Assembly: GCF_032854445.1 (NCBI RefSeq)
Contig: NC_088307.1
Coordinates: forward strand, 22,628,001 to 22,692,000
Length of the DNA: 64,000 nucleotides
Source of the DNA: Liolophura sinensis
Lineage: Eukaryota; Mollusca; Polyplacophora; Chitonida; Chitonidae
Reading direction: 5' to 3'
Part shown: in pieces, positions 37,144 through 49,900 of the stretch
How positions within the stretch are numbered: position 1 is the stretch's first letter
Layout: every line of letters begins with the position of its first letter
The notes under the pieces: model-generated
Seen by the model: only the letters and a program-made list of their open reading frames with translations
The model's database searches: none
Told to the model about the DNA's origin: nothing
Program-made: the position numbers and the translations under genes

Positions 37144-37289
37144 TCAGGAATTTTTGTTTTAATTCAGCGGCTTTAGAAAGAGAAAAAGGATAAAGTTCGA
37201 AAGAAGCTAGACAACGATTTTTGTATTTTGTTTGTTTCTCTGCCTTCGTCCAAACCAACTGTTGCTGGCCCTTTGCTTACATGATTTAC

Positions 37290-37348
37290 TTGATTGGTGT
37301 TTTACGCCGCACTCAAGAATATTTCACTTATACGACGGCGGCCAGCAG
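37290..37348 (-). mobile_element. SINE-A tail/core fragment
   Basis: TTGATTGGTGTTTTACGCCG to GGCGGCCAGCA, just past the end of copy B. Confidence 0.75.
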
Positions 37349-37974
37349 GCCCTTTACCCTTATATACAGCAGAGCGTAACCTTGCGGTATGGCGTTCGTA
37401 ACGTCCAGGACGCGAATGCTCAGAAATGTCAAAAATTAAGAAAAAAATTTTAAAAAACGGGTATTATATGCGGCATTTTCGTGTCTGCGCCACAAACTCA
37501 CTGTGTGCGCTGCGAATGCTGTCATGAATCACAAAGTACCGTGCAGTTTCAAATATGCGGTATATACACCAGAATTTCAAACTGTCCAATATACCCTTTG
37601 AGGATACCGTGAGGTGAAAGCAGTGCTCCGAAAGCTGACAACACTTTTAAATACACTCTAGAGCCATGAAGGATTTTTTAGTAGTCAAGCACGATGTAAT
37701 TTATCGTCAACCATGTCCTTTCATATAAAAATCGTGCCAATATGCTATGGTATCATAGCAAATATTGTAGAAAATAAAGCATGGGCGGGGCAATAAAGTT
37801 AATTTATACCGGCTGATCGAAAGGCCATCGATCAGGTATAGAAAAAGACTTCTGCAGAACCAAAATATTTAATTAGATCTTGGTATATACACATTCTCTG
37901 TTTTTGCCATTCACTGAATGGTTATATGTGACCATTTGCCAACCATCACACTGTCGTCACTGCTCTGCGTGCGT

Positions 37975-38330
37975 GCGTGCTTGGGATTTAACGTCGTTCT
38001 CAACAATTTTTCAGTTATATGACGACGAAGGAATCATTAGGGTGCATGTACGTGTAATGTGCCTCCTTGTTGCAGGACGGATTTCCACCGCTCTTTTATT
38101 TAGTGCTGCCTCACTGAGACGACTTACCGAAGGCAAGCAAGCCGCCCCGCCCGAGCCATTATACTGATACGGGTCAACCAGTCGTTGCACTATCCCCTTC
38201 ATTGCTGAATGCCAAGCGAGGACGTTACAACTTCCTCTTGTAAAGTCTTAGGTGTGACTCGATCAAGGATTGATCCTGGATCTACCGGTCCCGAAGCGGA
38301 CACTCTACCAACTGTGCTATCCGGGCCGGT
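37975..38330 (-). mobile_element. Full-length SINE-B copy
   Basis: Tail (GGGATTTAACGTCGTTCTCA) to tRNA-like head (CCAACTGTGCTATCCGGGCC). It is the best reference copy of the family in the window. Confidence 0.9.
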
Positions 38331-39309
38331 CACTGCTCTGGATTTACTCCCTTCACTGTAGTCTTTTAAATTGCGTTCCTGCTTAAACCAGAATACAGTT
38401 TCACACTTTTTTCACATTTTTATTGTACATATTTTTGTACGTCACTATTACTATTATGTGCGATTTTTTTACATGCACGACATTATAAGCACCCAGAGGC
38501 CATGTTTCTTTAATACGCTATTTTCATATGACTATATATTAAATGTGAGGAAAACATAAAAATGACATGAAGCTCAGATGAAACAGTGCGAAAAGTTATT
38601 CCTAAATATGGTCTTCAATATTTTTTTCCGATTTTGCCTTAAGGACCACCTTTTGGTATTTAGAGTCTTTGTTTGATAAAGCCATAAATGAGGATGTAAC
38701 AGGTTTAATAAAAAAATTTTGAACTAGAATTAGTTCTTTTCAGCTAACAAATGTATTAAACCTTAATTTGTAGCATATTTATACCTTTAATATGTTCATA
38801 AATATTATCATCATTTAGGTTAAATGCATATGTTTCTATATTAAGAACAAATTTACATTCAAATAAATTTATTACACAAGCATCACATCCTTATTTAGAA
38901 CATTATTATACAACAACGATAAATACCGAAAGTTTGTCCCAAATACCCACCATACAAAAATATTTTCAAATACCCTTTTCTCTTAAAAATACAAATCCAT
39001 AAAAAAGTTAAAGACTATATTTGCAAATACGTTCTGACGCTCTTTCATCTGATTTTGGCATCATTTTTATGTTTTTCTTCTCCTTTAGATGTGATGGCAA
39101 CACAGCACTTTGAGGAATTCTAGTCCACTGACCTGCAATAAATTGCAGTTAACATCCTGCATTTGTTGTTTTACCTAACTCTGCTGAAGTCATGGCGCTA
39201 GGGGCTTGTAAATTGCTGCTATTTAAGCATCTGTAGGCCCAAACATTAACACTTAGGCCTATCTGGTAAAAACGGTAACTGGGGTAAACAACCGGCTGGA
39301 TTTCACCGG

Positions 39310-39780
39310 TTGCTGCCCTGGTATTACTCTCTATGCTGTACGTCTATCACACTGTTGTGGCTGCTCTGGTATGCTGTATGCTGTACGTCTATCAAACTGT
39401 CGTCGCTGTTCTGGTATTACTCTGTATGCTGTACGTCTATCACAGTGTCGTCGCTGCTCTCTCTGTTTTACTCTCTATGCTGTACCTCTATCACACTGTC
39501 GTCGCTGCTCTGGTATTACTCTCTATGCTGTACGTCTATCACACTGTCGTCGCTGCTCTGGTATTACTCTGTATGCTGTACATCTATCAAACTGTCGTCG
39601 CTGCTCTGGTATTACTCTGTATGCTGTACGTCTATCACACTGTTGTCGCTGCTCTGGTATTACTCTATGCTGTACGTCTATCACACTCTCGTCGCTGCTC
39701 TGGTGTTACTCTCTATGCCGTACCTCTGTCACACTGTCGTCCCTGCTCTGGTATTATGCTCTATGCTGTTGTCTGTTACA
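39310..39780 (+). repeat. 48-bp minisatellite, about 9 copies
   Basis: Unit contains CTCTATGCTGTACGTCTATC and ACACTGTCGTCGCTGCTCTG. As 48 is a multiple of three and the unit lacks stops in three frames, overlapping frames of about 160 residues stay open, but they have no protein-like features. The unit matches part of a dispersed repeat (about 17985-18115, 18790-18925, 43640-43745). Confidence 0.9.
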
Positions 39781-42178
39781 TTATTCAAATGATCTCAAGA
39801 TGTCATTAATAAAAAAAAATGCACCTTTAGTCCTACCTAACTATCATCGGACTACCTTTACAAGATTTTCGTTTGCGTGTCATTCTTAAGAATATTTCAC
39901 GACCACAGCGGTAATTCGTAAAACCAGACAGAGCTCGTTCAGGAAACCACCGACCTTCACCTTGTTCCTGATCAAAGTATTGACTCAAAGCCAGAGCCGA
40001 GCGAACGATCACGCAATACGGTCATGCGACCTTCACATGCATGTTGGGTAATTTTGGTAGGAACGACGCACGAAGCATGTTATATAAGTCCCAGGTTTTA
40101 GTAACAAATGTCGGTCATTATGCCTAATTAATAAAGTTCTAAAGAAAACAAAGTTATTTAGCTTTCAAGTTGCTACACAGGGGCTTATAAAGTGTATGTG
40201 AAAATTGTCAATAGTGAGCTCGCCTTGAAAACATCTAGGCCTACTCCAAAGAAGGCTAGGCATAATATCCCACCATATGCATATCCGCTTCCATTTTCCA
40301 TAATGGCTGATAGGATGCAGGGCTAAAAAAAATAAGGCCAAGTTGTGTATACACGTGTGATTTACACCAATATAACATATGTCTATGTCACAGTGATGTA
40401 GGAAACTTCATCAGTAACTTGACAAAGGTCGGTTGTTTTTTCCCAGGCACTGTAGGCCTATATCTCATAAACGTTGTTATAATATTAAGACGTCTGATTT
40501 TTTTTTCAGTTGTTTGCCACTTAACCTTTCCGTACAGGAAGTGTGGTCGATGAAACAGCCTGTCAGTACAGTCTGAGATTTTAATCTGCATGACTATGAC
40601 TTAATTACCAATGGGAATAATATATTAATCCCAGAACACCATAAATCTGTAACTGAATACTGACACGATTATCTCCCTTCTTCAAAGAGCTCTTCTGGAC
40701 AAACGAAGGTGAACGAGGAAAGACAACTGCTTGATAAACGATGCAACAAAAACGACGGTTGTTTAAGCCTTAAAATGTCTCTTTGAAAATCTTAAAGTAA
40801 GTATGATGAATTGAGGATTTGAAAGAACACTCGATGATTTATTCATATCCGGAGTACAATCCTTGGGCATACCTCTGAACACTAAACGTGGCTGAACATG
40901 TAAAATCGTATAGTTGGTATGGTTGCTCTAACCTACCATACTACTAGTCATCCTTGTGGCTATTTCAACTCCTCTCTTTGTACTGGGCTGACGGAGTATG
41001 ATAGCCGCAGAAGCAGCCAGTCGTAAGCCATACCCCGTTTCATGATATGGCCGATAAGTCCTTTGTAAACGATGGCTGCAGTCCAAATCAGGCGTCAACA
41101 TTGGCTTTAACCTCTCAGCTCGCCCGCACAAGCCAACCGGTCATGTTTCCTTGTTTTAACCTCTCAGTGCTGAGCTCCAAGTGAGGAGGCAACAAACACA
41201 TGTACCATTTTTAAAGTCTTTGGTATGACCTGACCCAGGTTTGATCTCAAGTCTCCCCACTTCAAAAATGCTTGTTGCTATCCATCACCCTACTGAATAC
41301 CATTAAATGCAGAAATATGATATCCTTTTCTGTCTAATTTTGGTATTTTAAAAAAGTCTTGTGTCCCAAACTATACCGAGAATATATGACAGTGTCTTTA
41401 AAAGACATTTATTACAAAGCTCAACTGATAAACGGGTGCCCCCCTCCTCCTCCCCCCCCCCCATGTAATTATCTGATAGTAGAATTGAGCTTTCATTGGA
41501 AGAATACCATATATAAGCTATTTAGATTTACAATAATATATTTAAACTTATCTGATATGTAGCTTGGCAAAATGTAAAGAAATTTAAAGAAAATTTCCTG
41601 TGTTTTTCAATTTATCCCCCCATCTCTCCAGTGATAGGAATCAAACTTGTATTCCTGTTCAGCACAAAGGCTTTATTGCACGCATGTTAGCAGTGGATAT
41701 AAATGCCGACAGTGTGTTAGATGTGAAATATTGTAGTGAATGTAGAAGTCCAGTGAATTTCCAATTTTTTTTTTGCCTTTTTTTTTGAGTTCTAAAAATA
41801 TGATTGCATGAACTGATACAAAAATCATATTTATATTGTGAAGAGAATTCCCTCGGGGAAGCGCCTTCAAATAAAAAAATCTGCCTTCTGATGAAAAGTG
41901 TAAATCACATCACTTCAATTACTCTTACACATATTCTTTAGTCATTGTACTTATTCTTGTACATATTCAAATAAGTTTTCCTTATTTTTCTGCATGAAAA
42001 AAATTACAGTTCATCTTTGCACTGAAGTGGGGCGATTTTATGTCGAGTTGCAAGGGGTCCTTTCCTTTCTTCAGCCAAATGTATGCTTGGATTTGTAATT
42101 GTATGTATATTTGTATTTCTTGAGGTTATTATTTTTTTCTTCGTTTTTCCACAGAAAGGAGTACGTTTTCACAGCAAC

Positions 42179-43889
42179 ATGAAGTTTTTGAAAACAGAGC
42201 GTTCAAGAAAGATATTTTTCAACAGCTTCACCATTCTTGGTCTGGCAATATTCTTCAGCAAGCCTCTGTATGATATAGGATATGCGTTGTTCCGATCTAA
42301 TCCGACCACAAATCGCCCAATTGGTGAGTGATAAAACCCGGGATGGGTTACACAAAAATAGCTGAGACTTAATGGGTCAGGCAATATTATAAGGTGATCA
42401 GTGTTCAGTATTTATAACCAAGCCATTGTGGAAAGGTGAAAGATATTTTCAGACAGTCAGTTGTTTTGCTTTACAGGTAATCTTTGTAAGAAAAGAAACA
42501 AAACACCAGCAAGACTTAATTGTTAATGCATGTAATAGGGAGTCTCAAAACAGGTGTACAGTGCAACTATCTAAGCAATATACTTTTTACAAATTTTGTC
42601 GTAATATAAATGAAGGTGGAATAGTGTGACATCAGTATGAGGTATGCAATGGCTAGAGAATCCGCCTTGAAGACAAGAGACCTGGGATCAAACCTGTGTC
42701 CGGTCATACAAAAGACTTTCAAAAGTGGTACTTGTTGCTGCCTAACTTGGTGCTCAGCACTGAGAGGTTAGAGCAAAGAAACAGAACTGATTCGCCTGGT
42801 GTCAGTATAATGTTACTGGGTGGGGTGTCATGTCTGGTGTCTTTTGCATGATGCTTCGGTGGTGGCAGCACGTATGTGACAAGAAGGTACAGTATATGTA
42901 CACACACCTAATGATTCCTCGTTGTCATACATGTTTGACTTTAAAATTGTTGAGCATGACATAAATACATCCATACTTACGTTAAAATTGACATACTACA
43001 TTTTTGATGGCTTAGAGATCATTTGTACATGTAGATGTGACTTAGAGATCATTTGTACATGTAAATGTGACTTGGAGATCATGTGTACATGTAGATGTGA
43101 CTTAGAGATCATTTGTACATGTAGATGTGACTTAGAGATCATTTATAGGACGGTGTCAAGCAGAGATGGGGGTGGGGGTTAGCCTTATGTTCAAGCTGAC
43201 GTGGCAGATTTCTTACTTTTTGGGGTACAGTTTCATATCCTACTGAGGTATCTCCTTGTCAGACCCCTGTCTGCCAAGCTGAAAGTTCAAATCTGAGTTA
43301 GTGTGGATATTAGAGCTTTAGGGGGTTTATAAATGTGGTATACCTGATGAGACAAACAGAAACCTGTTCTGTTTTACCATATCCATTGTGTAATGGATGA
43401 TGCATTGTCATAGGAGTGAAATATTCTTGAGAATGGCCTAAGAAAAGCCAGTCAGTTGAATATGTTAACTTCAGAAAATGAAAGGTTTAAAGATATTTTC
43501 TTTGTTACATTATATATGATTTGGTGAAGTCACTCTTTTAAGTCCCTATTGAGCTTAATGCACATGTAGGGTAGGGGGAGTTTAAGTTGCAGCATGTAGC
43601 TCTTAAGCATCTACATGAACATTTGGAATAAAACCTTAACTCACATAAACTGTCTAGAGGCCAAGCTTGCCAGTGTTAGTATCACTTTGTCGTTGCTGCT
43701 TTGGTTTTACTTTATGCTCTTTGCGATAATCTTTCAGTTTTTATTAAATTTTTTATTAAGTTTTACAGTACTGATTTAGTATGACATTGGACAATTTGAT
43801 GTGAATTTTATTTATTTATTTATTTTTTTTATGTTGCAGCTGGTACTACTGCACCTGTTATGAAAGATGTAGATAAAGGCAGATCATAG
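42179..43889 (+). CDS. 64-residue single-pass microprotein, upstream cistron of FBXO38
   Basis: Two exons (coding parts 42179-42323 and 43840-43889) join to 195 nt. The acceptor before the first is TTTTTCCACAG (ends 42154), the donor after it is GTGAGT, and the second exon follows a long pyrimidine tract and GCAG. The protein starts MKFLKTERSRK, has a hydrophobic span around residues 12-34 (SFTILGLAIFF, KPLYDIGYALF) and ends in a polar tail (VMKDVDKGRS). The basic start plus one membrane span suggests a mitochondrial or other membrane microprotein. Length and layout recall PIGBOS1, but the similarity is weak. The TAG lies 31 nt before the FBXO38 ATG in the same exon. The start has A at -3. 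Whether upstream non-coding exons exist is open; a consensus donor GTAAGTATG at 40797 might end one. Confidence 0.6.
42640..42965 (+). mobile_element. SINE-C copy
   Basis: GCTAGAGAATCCGCCTTGAA head, GGGATCAAACCTG B box, AAAATTGTTGAGCATGACAT tail, in the intron of the microprotein/FBXO38 leader. Confidence 0.65.
43016..43145 (+). repeat. 30-bp minisatellite, about 4-5 copies
   Basis: Unit GATCATTTGTACATGTAGAT plus GTGACTTAGA, in the intron between the microprotein exons. Confidence 0.9.
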
Positions 43890-43920
43890 AGAGCAGTAGC
43901 AGTGGGCAACATCTCCAACC

Positions 43921-46900
43921 ATGGCAACCGTAAAACGATTCCATGCCGTGGTGTCAGAAGCGGCAAATTTTGCAACCATCCCAGAATGCAAAGCAGAGAT
44001 TGATGAAGTATTAATGTTTGTTGAGCAAGTTGAAAATATGGGAGTGGATTATTTGGAAAAGCTCTCTCTTGAAGTTATCTGCCACATACTTGGTTACCTC
44101 CCTTTGCGAGACGTCCTCAAACTGGATCATTTAAAGAAGAAGCTTCACGAAGCCGTCTCGATGCATCTGCGAGTGTGCAAGGCCATAGATTTCACAGAAG
44201 GACAGTTATACGCATATCTGACTGGCAGCCTAACAGATGTCAGTCTCAGTCATCTGCTGTCCCGCTGCTCAGAGTTACGTTACATCTACGGCTTCCACCC
44301 GGTCAGCATCTCTAAACGACGTACCCGTGGGTCGAAGCAGCTGAGTATCCCTGGGGTGATTGACGCCCTCTCACTCATAACAGACCTCCGCGGAATCGAG
44401 ATCTCCAGCATTTTTCTCCTCGAAGCTATCCTGACTTACTTGCCACAGGTTGAGGTTCTGGGCACTTTCAAAAATCGCGACCGGGCGATCCCCATTCCAC
44501 CTATGAATCGTATCGTCCTCCCGGTCAACCCTCGTATTACCTCCCTCAACCTTAAAGGTGTCGTCCTTCCTGAGTTACCGCGGATGGACTTCGTCAAGCA
44601 TATTCACCTGCACTGGGTCAAACTGAACCAGCACCCATTCAAAGATTTTGGTGCCCCCATGCTCCAAACGTTTGTCATGTCGAACTGTGCTGGACCCACG
44701 AATGCACTGAAGTATGTACCACTGATGACTGGGTTAGCTGCTGCCAGATCTCTCACTCGATTGGTCCTCATTCGAGTGCCATTTTTAGGTAGGCATGTGA
44801 AAATATATCAGGAATAATAACATTGCGACAATCAAATTTTTGTGAAATGCACAATGTATGTTGTTGTTCTTTAATTTTATTATATTCTGTGTGTACATGG
44901 CTTTAATTATTGTTTTGTTTTTTTTATTGCACTGTGTGTCGATCATTCGATGGCCTGTGTCATTTGACATGGGCCATTTAGTTAATGAGGGGCCAGAGTG
45001 TAAAGCTTGGCATCAACACAGGACTCCTCTCAGCTCAGCTGGCTGTTCACAGGTAGTCCTGTTCCGTGATGGCCATATGACTTTGGATTGAATCAGCATA
45101 CATGTAACAACTGCAGTACAACTCGAGTTGCTTGGCACCATTATTTAGCGTGCATGAGCGCTAAGGTCTCGACAGTCGGGTCAAGTTGAGATGGGTTTTA
45201 ACAAACTGTGTATGTTGAGGCGTAGGTATCTGTCTTTCTGCTGAATTTCACAGCTATTGTAAATTTGTGTTTGTTTTATATTGCGTGCATACATGTACAC
45301 AAAAAAAAAAGTTTTTAGTTTATGGGGACCTGATTAGTATTACTCCGTTTACAGGTTGATCTGTGAAATTGGAAATCTGCAACTTTTTTATGTTTTCATG
45401 AACAGGTGGAAATGCGATAGAGTAATTGTTATTGTTGTTGTAGGAGGCCTTATCCAGCACTTGGTGGAGGATAGCTGGAGGATGGGTGGCTTCCGTGGGT
45501 TACAAGCTATCACCTTAGGGGCCTGTAAACATGCTCTGGAGGTGGACTTAGGTTTCTTAGCTATGACATGTGCCTTCAGGTAACGATGTGTAGATTGTTT
45601 CAGCTTTTGCTTTTCTCTCCTGTATTCCTTGTCTCATTTTTATGGAAAAAGACTAATTTAGACCCTCTTTTCTGGTGAAAACGTTTTTTCCATTGTCTAC
45701 AGGCATAACATCACCATGTCGTGCATTTAAATTAGAGAGCCTTCCACATTCTGGTGCTCTAACTTGTGTGTGGAGCATTCTTCAGTAAAGAAGGTGTGAA
45801 TAGTATCAGAATAAATGTTGAATAAAGTGACATCATACATGAAGTACATTGATAGAACCACTCCCCTTTTTGGCTGAACCATTGCAAAGTTCAGGAAACA
45901 GAAGAAATACTGTTTAAAGAAAATTATTACATTTTATCTACATGCAGTTACATGTACATTTACAAGGAAATGTACGGATTTAGTACATTTATGCATATTT
46001 TTGTTTTCAGATTAGAAGAACTCTCCATCCAACCATCTCTGACCAAAGACAGTTTTTTCTCTGCGCTAAACATGGCGGAATCGATTTTCCCTCATTTAGA
46101 CTCACTGGTACTGGGTTTTGTGGATTCTTTCCCAGAGTCTGGTTAGTATATACTCCATTGTATCACAGTGGGTTGGGTTGTGGTCCTGATTTTGAAAGTT
46201 CAGTTCATCTTAGAAAGCTGTTTGATGCTTGTTGGGTTCTCTCTAGCATGACTTGAGGAACTCAAAGAAGACTGGTTCTGTAACTAATTGATCTCCCTCA
46301 GAAAATAAGTTTTATTATTATTATTATTGTTATAAGGTAAGATTATATCCTATTTATGTGTAAGTAAGTACATGTGTGCAAGTTTCAGCACCAAAAGTTG
46401 TATTTTATTTCCCTGAAAATGCACTTTTTTGAGGTTTTACTTATTTTTTACTTATTTATTTAATGGATTGGTGTTTGACACCGTGCTCAAGAATATTTCA
46501 CTTACAACGACAGCCAGCATTATGGTGGCAGAAAACCAGGCAGAGGCGGCGGGGGGAAACCCTCGACCATCCGCAGGTTGCTGCAAACTTTCCCATGTTT
46601 CCCAGAGAGGAAGCCAGCATGAGCTGGACTCAGAGCGACCACATTGGTGAGAGACTCCTAGGTCATTATGCTGCGCTAGCACGCTAACCAACTGAACCAT
46701 GGAGGCCCCTGGCAAAGTCTTAAGTCATATACTGTATCTGCCAAAGTCCTTTACACTGGGCACTTTGGTTTTTTCCACCCATGAAAATGCACCCTATGGT
46801 GTGAATGAATTTGAGTGAAAAATACAGTGTTTCACACCAACCAGTTAAACCAAAAAAATCACACCACCGGGCTATCGGTCATTCGCATAGTCCCATTGAT

Positions 46901-49900
46901 TGGTCATTCAGTATTTAATGTACATGTAGTCAGTTTGCACTATGTGAATGTTATTGTATGTTAAATGCGATGACAGTGCAGCATTTTGAGTAATTTTTAG
47001 ACAGTGATGTGTTGCAACTAACAGTCATGCATATTTGTTTTCACCTAATTCTTCCGAAGCCATGGTCTTAGGGGGTGTGTACCTGTACCTGTAATTTACC
47101 ACTATTTAAGTGTTTTTGGGAACGTTTAAATTAAAACTCTGAGGAAAACTGACAGTCCCGAGGCTGTATTTGACTGGCAGGTAAATGGACCAATGAGGAA
47201 CTTATGTTGCACGGACTAGCTGACATCACAGAGAACCCTGCAATGATAACAGACATTGGCATGAAGGCTGCAGGTGAGGTGTTCCATACAGTGAGAAGGC
47301 TGGAGATCTACAACTGTCCACATCTTCATTACCCTACGACCTGGTTCATCCAAGGTGAGATGGTGAGGAGAAAGGCCGAGTGCACTCCTGGATAAGAAAA
47401 GAATGTACAGTCATGAGGTCTTTCTCTCACTTAAATGGTTGCATTAGTGTTACATAATAAAGGATTTCTGTGTTAAGCAGCGCAAGGATACAAGGAGCTC
47501 AGATAACCTGGGGCTAGTTCTGATTCTCTATGTACAGTGACATTTCCAGACTAATTTAGGACATTATCCCACATCAGACAAAATACTCCCCTTTTTCTCG
47601 TGGAGTAGAAATATATTTTTCGAATCTTGCAGATGGCATGAAATGTGTCTGCTGAGTAGGTTATCTTCCTTCGTTGGGTTGTGACTACAATTGTAACATT
47701 GCTGAAGTGACTCACATATACATCGGTCTTCTGCACTGAATTGATGGGTCTTTGCAGGATGAATTTGTTACATGGCTACTCAGTGCTGGGATGCACAAAT
47801 TTATCCTGCATCAGACAAACTACTCGGCTTTTCATTGGACAAGAAGACTGAGCCCAATATGATTTATTTATTTATTTGATTGGTGTTTTATGCCATGCTC
47901 AAGAATATTTCACTTATACGACAGCGGCCAGCATTATGGTGGGAGGAAACCGACAGAGCCCGGGGGAAACTCGCGACCATCCACAGGTTGCTTGCAGACC
48001 TTCCCACGTACAAACCCAATATGAGGATTATTGACACCATATATTTGCATATCCTATCACTGAGTAACTGTGTAACGAATGGTACGGCTGCCGTACTTTC
48101 CTGAGGGAGAAATCACGGTTTCTGAGTAGGGTGACGTCACAACATGAATTGAACTTGAAATAAATTGTTTTCATTCATATTGCATCATCAAAAAAATAAT
48201 GATTCATAAAAATGTGTAACGTGGAAAGCTCTGAATAAGAAGGCATTGTTTTAAGAACCTTAAAAATGGTTTTGTCCTGCATGATCATGGCGGTTCTTAA
48301 ATGACTGCAGCTATATGTAAATGATATATCCCTGTAAAATCTTGACAAAAATGTGACCGATGACATAACCGCACATTTGGAAATATTGGAAGAATGTTAT
48401 CTCTGTGTTATTTTCTGTGCCGTATGTGTGAAGGTCTGCCAGCAGCCTGCGGATAGTTGTGGGTTTCCCCCGGGCTATGCCTGGTTTCTACCCACCATAA
48501 TGCTGGCCACCATCATATAATGTTCTTTGACTGTTAATTTGCAATAACTCGGAACTTTAATTTTTGCAACAGACCAGTAAATGCAGTTTTTATGCAGGGG
48601 TACGTTCCTTGAACAATATTCCTGTTAATTAACCTTTCACATTAATACACCTAAAACTTTTTTTTTTTTCTTCAGCACCTGGCAGCTGGTGTCGGCTAAG
48701 GGAGCTTACTTTGCGGCGTTGCCATGCCATTCGTCTTCCTGATTTCTCACGCTTCATCACCATGCTGCCCGTCCTGGAGAGTTTACACCTGGAGGCCATG
48801 TTCAGCGAACCTCCGAAGGGGTGTGCCAGGTGAGTGGTCATTTAAATACTTTCGTGTTCATAGTGGAAGAACTTGTACTCATCATGACAGATTCTGTCAG
48901 GTTGAAGGGATAAAGAAGAAAGCATTACAAAGGTTGAAACAAATGCATTTTTGGAGACAAATGTTCCTAAATTTCTGTGCGGGCTCCTAGAACGTTTGAT
49001 GATGCTCGAGAAGAACTACCAGCAACCTGCAGATGGCTGTGGGTTTGCTCCCGCCATAATGCTGACTGCTTTCATATAAGATAAGTATTTGTAAGTATGC
49101 CATAAAACTCAAATAAATAAATGAATTTGATGATTTCAAGTTAATTGCATATCCCAAGGTTGAAGGAGCCACATTGGGTATCAAATAGACCATCGACTTG
49201 TGAGCTCAGACTTAATATTTCAACCCCTGCACTGCCATGTGACTAAAAAGCACTGAAGTGGGTGATTTATGTATTTGTTTGATTTATGTGATTTATGTAT
49301 TTGTGTGATTGGTATTTTCTGTTGTATTCCAGAAATTTTTCACTCAGGTTTTAACATTGGAACTCAGATGTCTAAAGTGTCCTTTCTCACAGTTGGTGTG
49401 GTGAGCGGCTGGAGTGCGATATGGTTTCTCTCACAAACGGTTTCTTGAACCTATGGTTTCTCACTAAGATGAGATTGTGGTGAGACATCACAAATGGTGT
49501 GGTGAACTCCAGCAATGACCAGAGACAGAAATATTAACCAGAAATATTCCGACTTTCAGGCTCTTGACCAATATGCCCAGTGTGGTTACCAGTTTGAATC
49601 CAGCTGTTGCTATCTCACCTGTGGCTGTAAGTCATGAGGTTTGTCAAGTACCTGGTGATAAATAAATGAAATGAATAGCACTCATGCATGTTATTGTTCG
49701 TTAAGCAGAGAATAAATATTTTCGATAATGTGACATGTGTCTTTGAATGTGTTATGTTTGATATTGCCTTGAAATACTCATTCCATTGTAATCAATGATT
49801 AATTTACTCTTCTCCCGTTTAGGGTGGGTCTTAGCGCGGGCACAGGTTTAGGGGTGTCTTCAGCCCTGGTCTCCAACACAAGCAACGAACCAGGCAATAA

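Larger units (their letters stand above)
37144..42154. other. Gene-free 5 kb between the GH36-like cluster and FBXO38
   Basis: Holds a SINE-A piece, a full SINE-B, the 48-bp minisatellite, a diverged SINE-A trace at 39880-39965, a minus-strand SINE-C fragment near 41155-41280 and a C-rich run at 41444-41462. A perfect donor GTAAGTATG at 40797 could end a non-coding first exon of the FBXO38 transcript; nothing else supports it. Confidence 0.5.

Noticed and set aside
39310-39889. Three overlapping open frames of 158-172 codons with repeated Leu/Cys/Tyr motifs
   Set aside because: They are by-products of the 48-bp minisatellite; all three frames are equally open and none has a plausible splice or start context.
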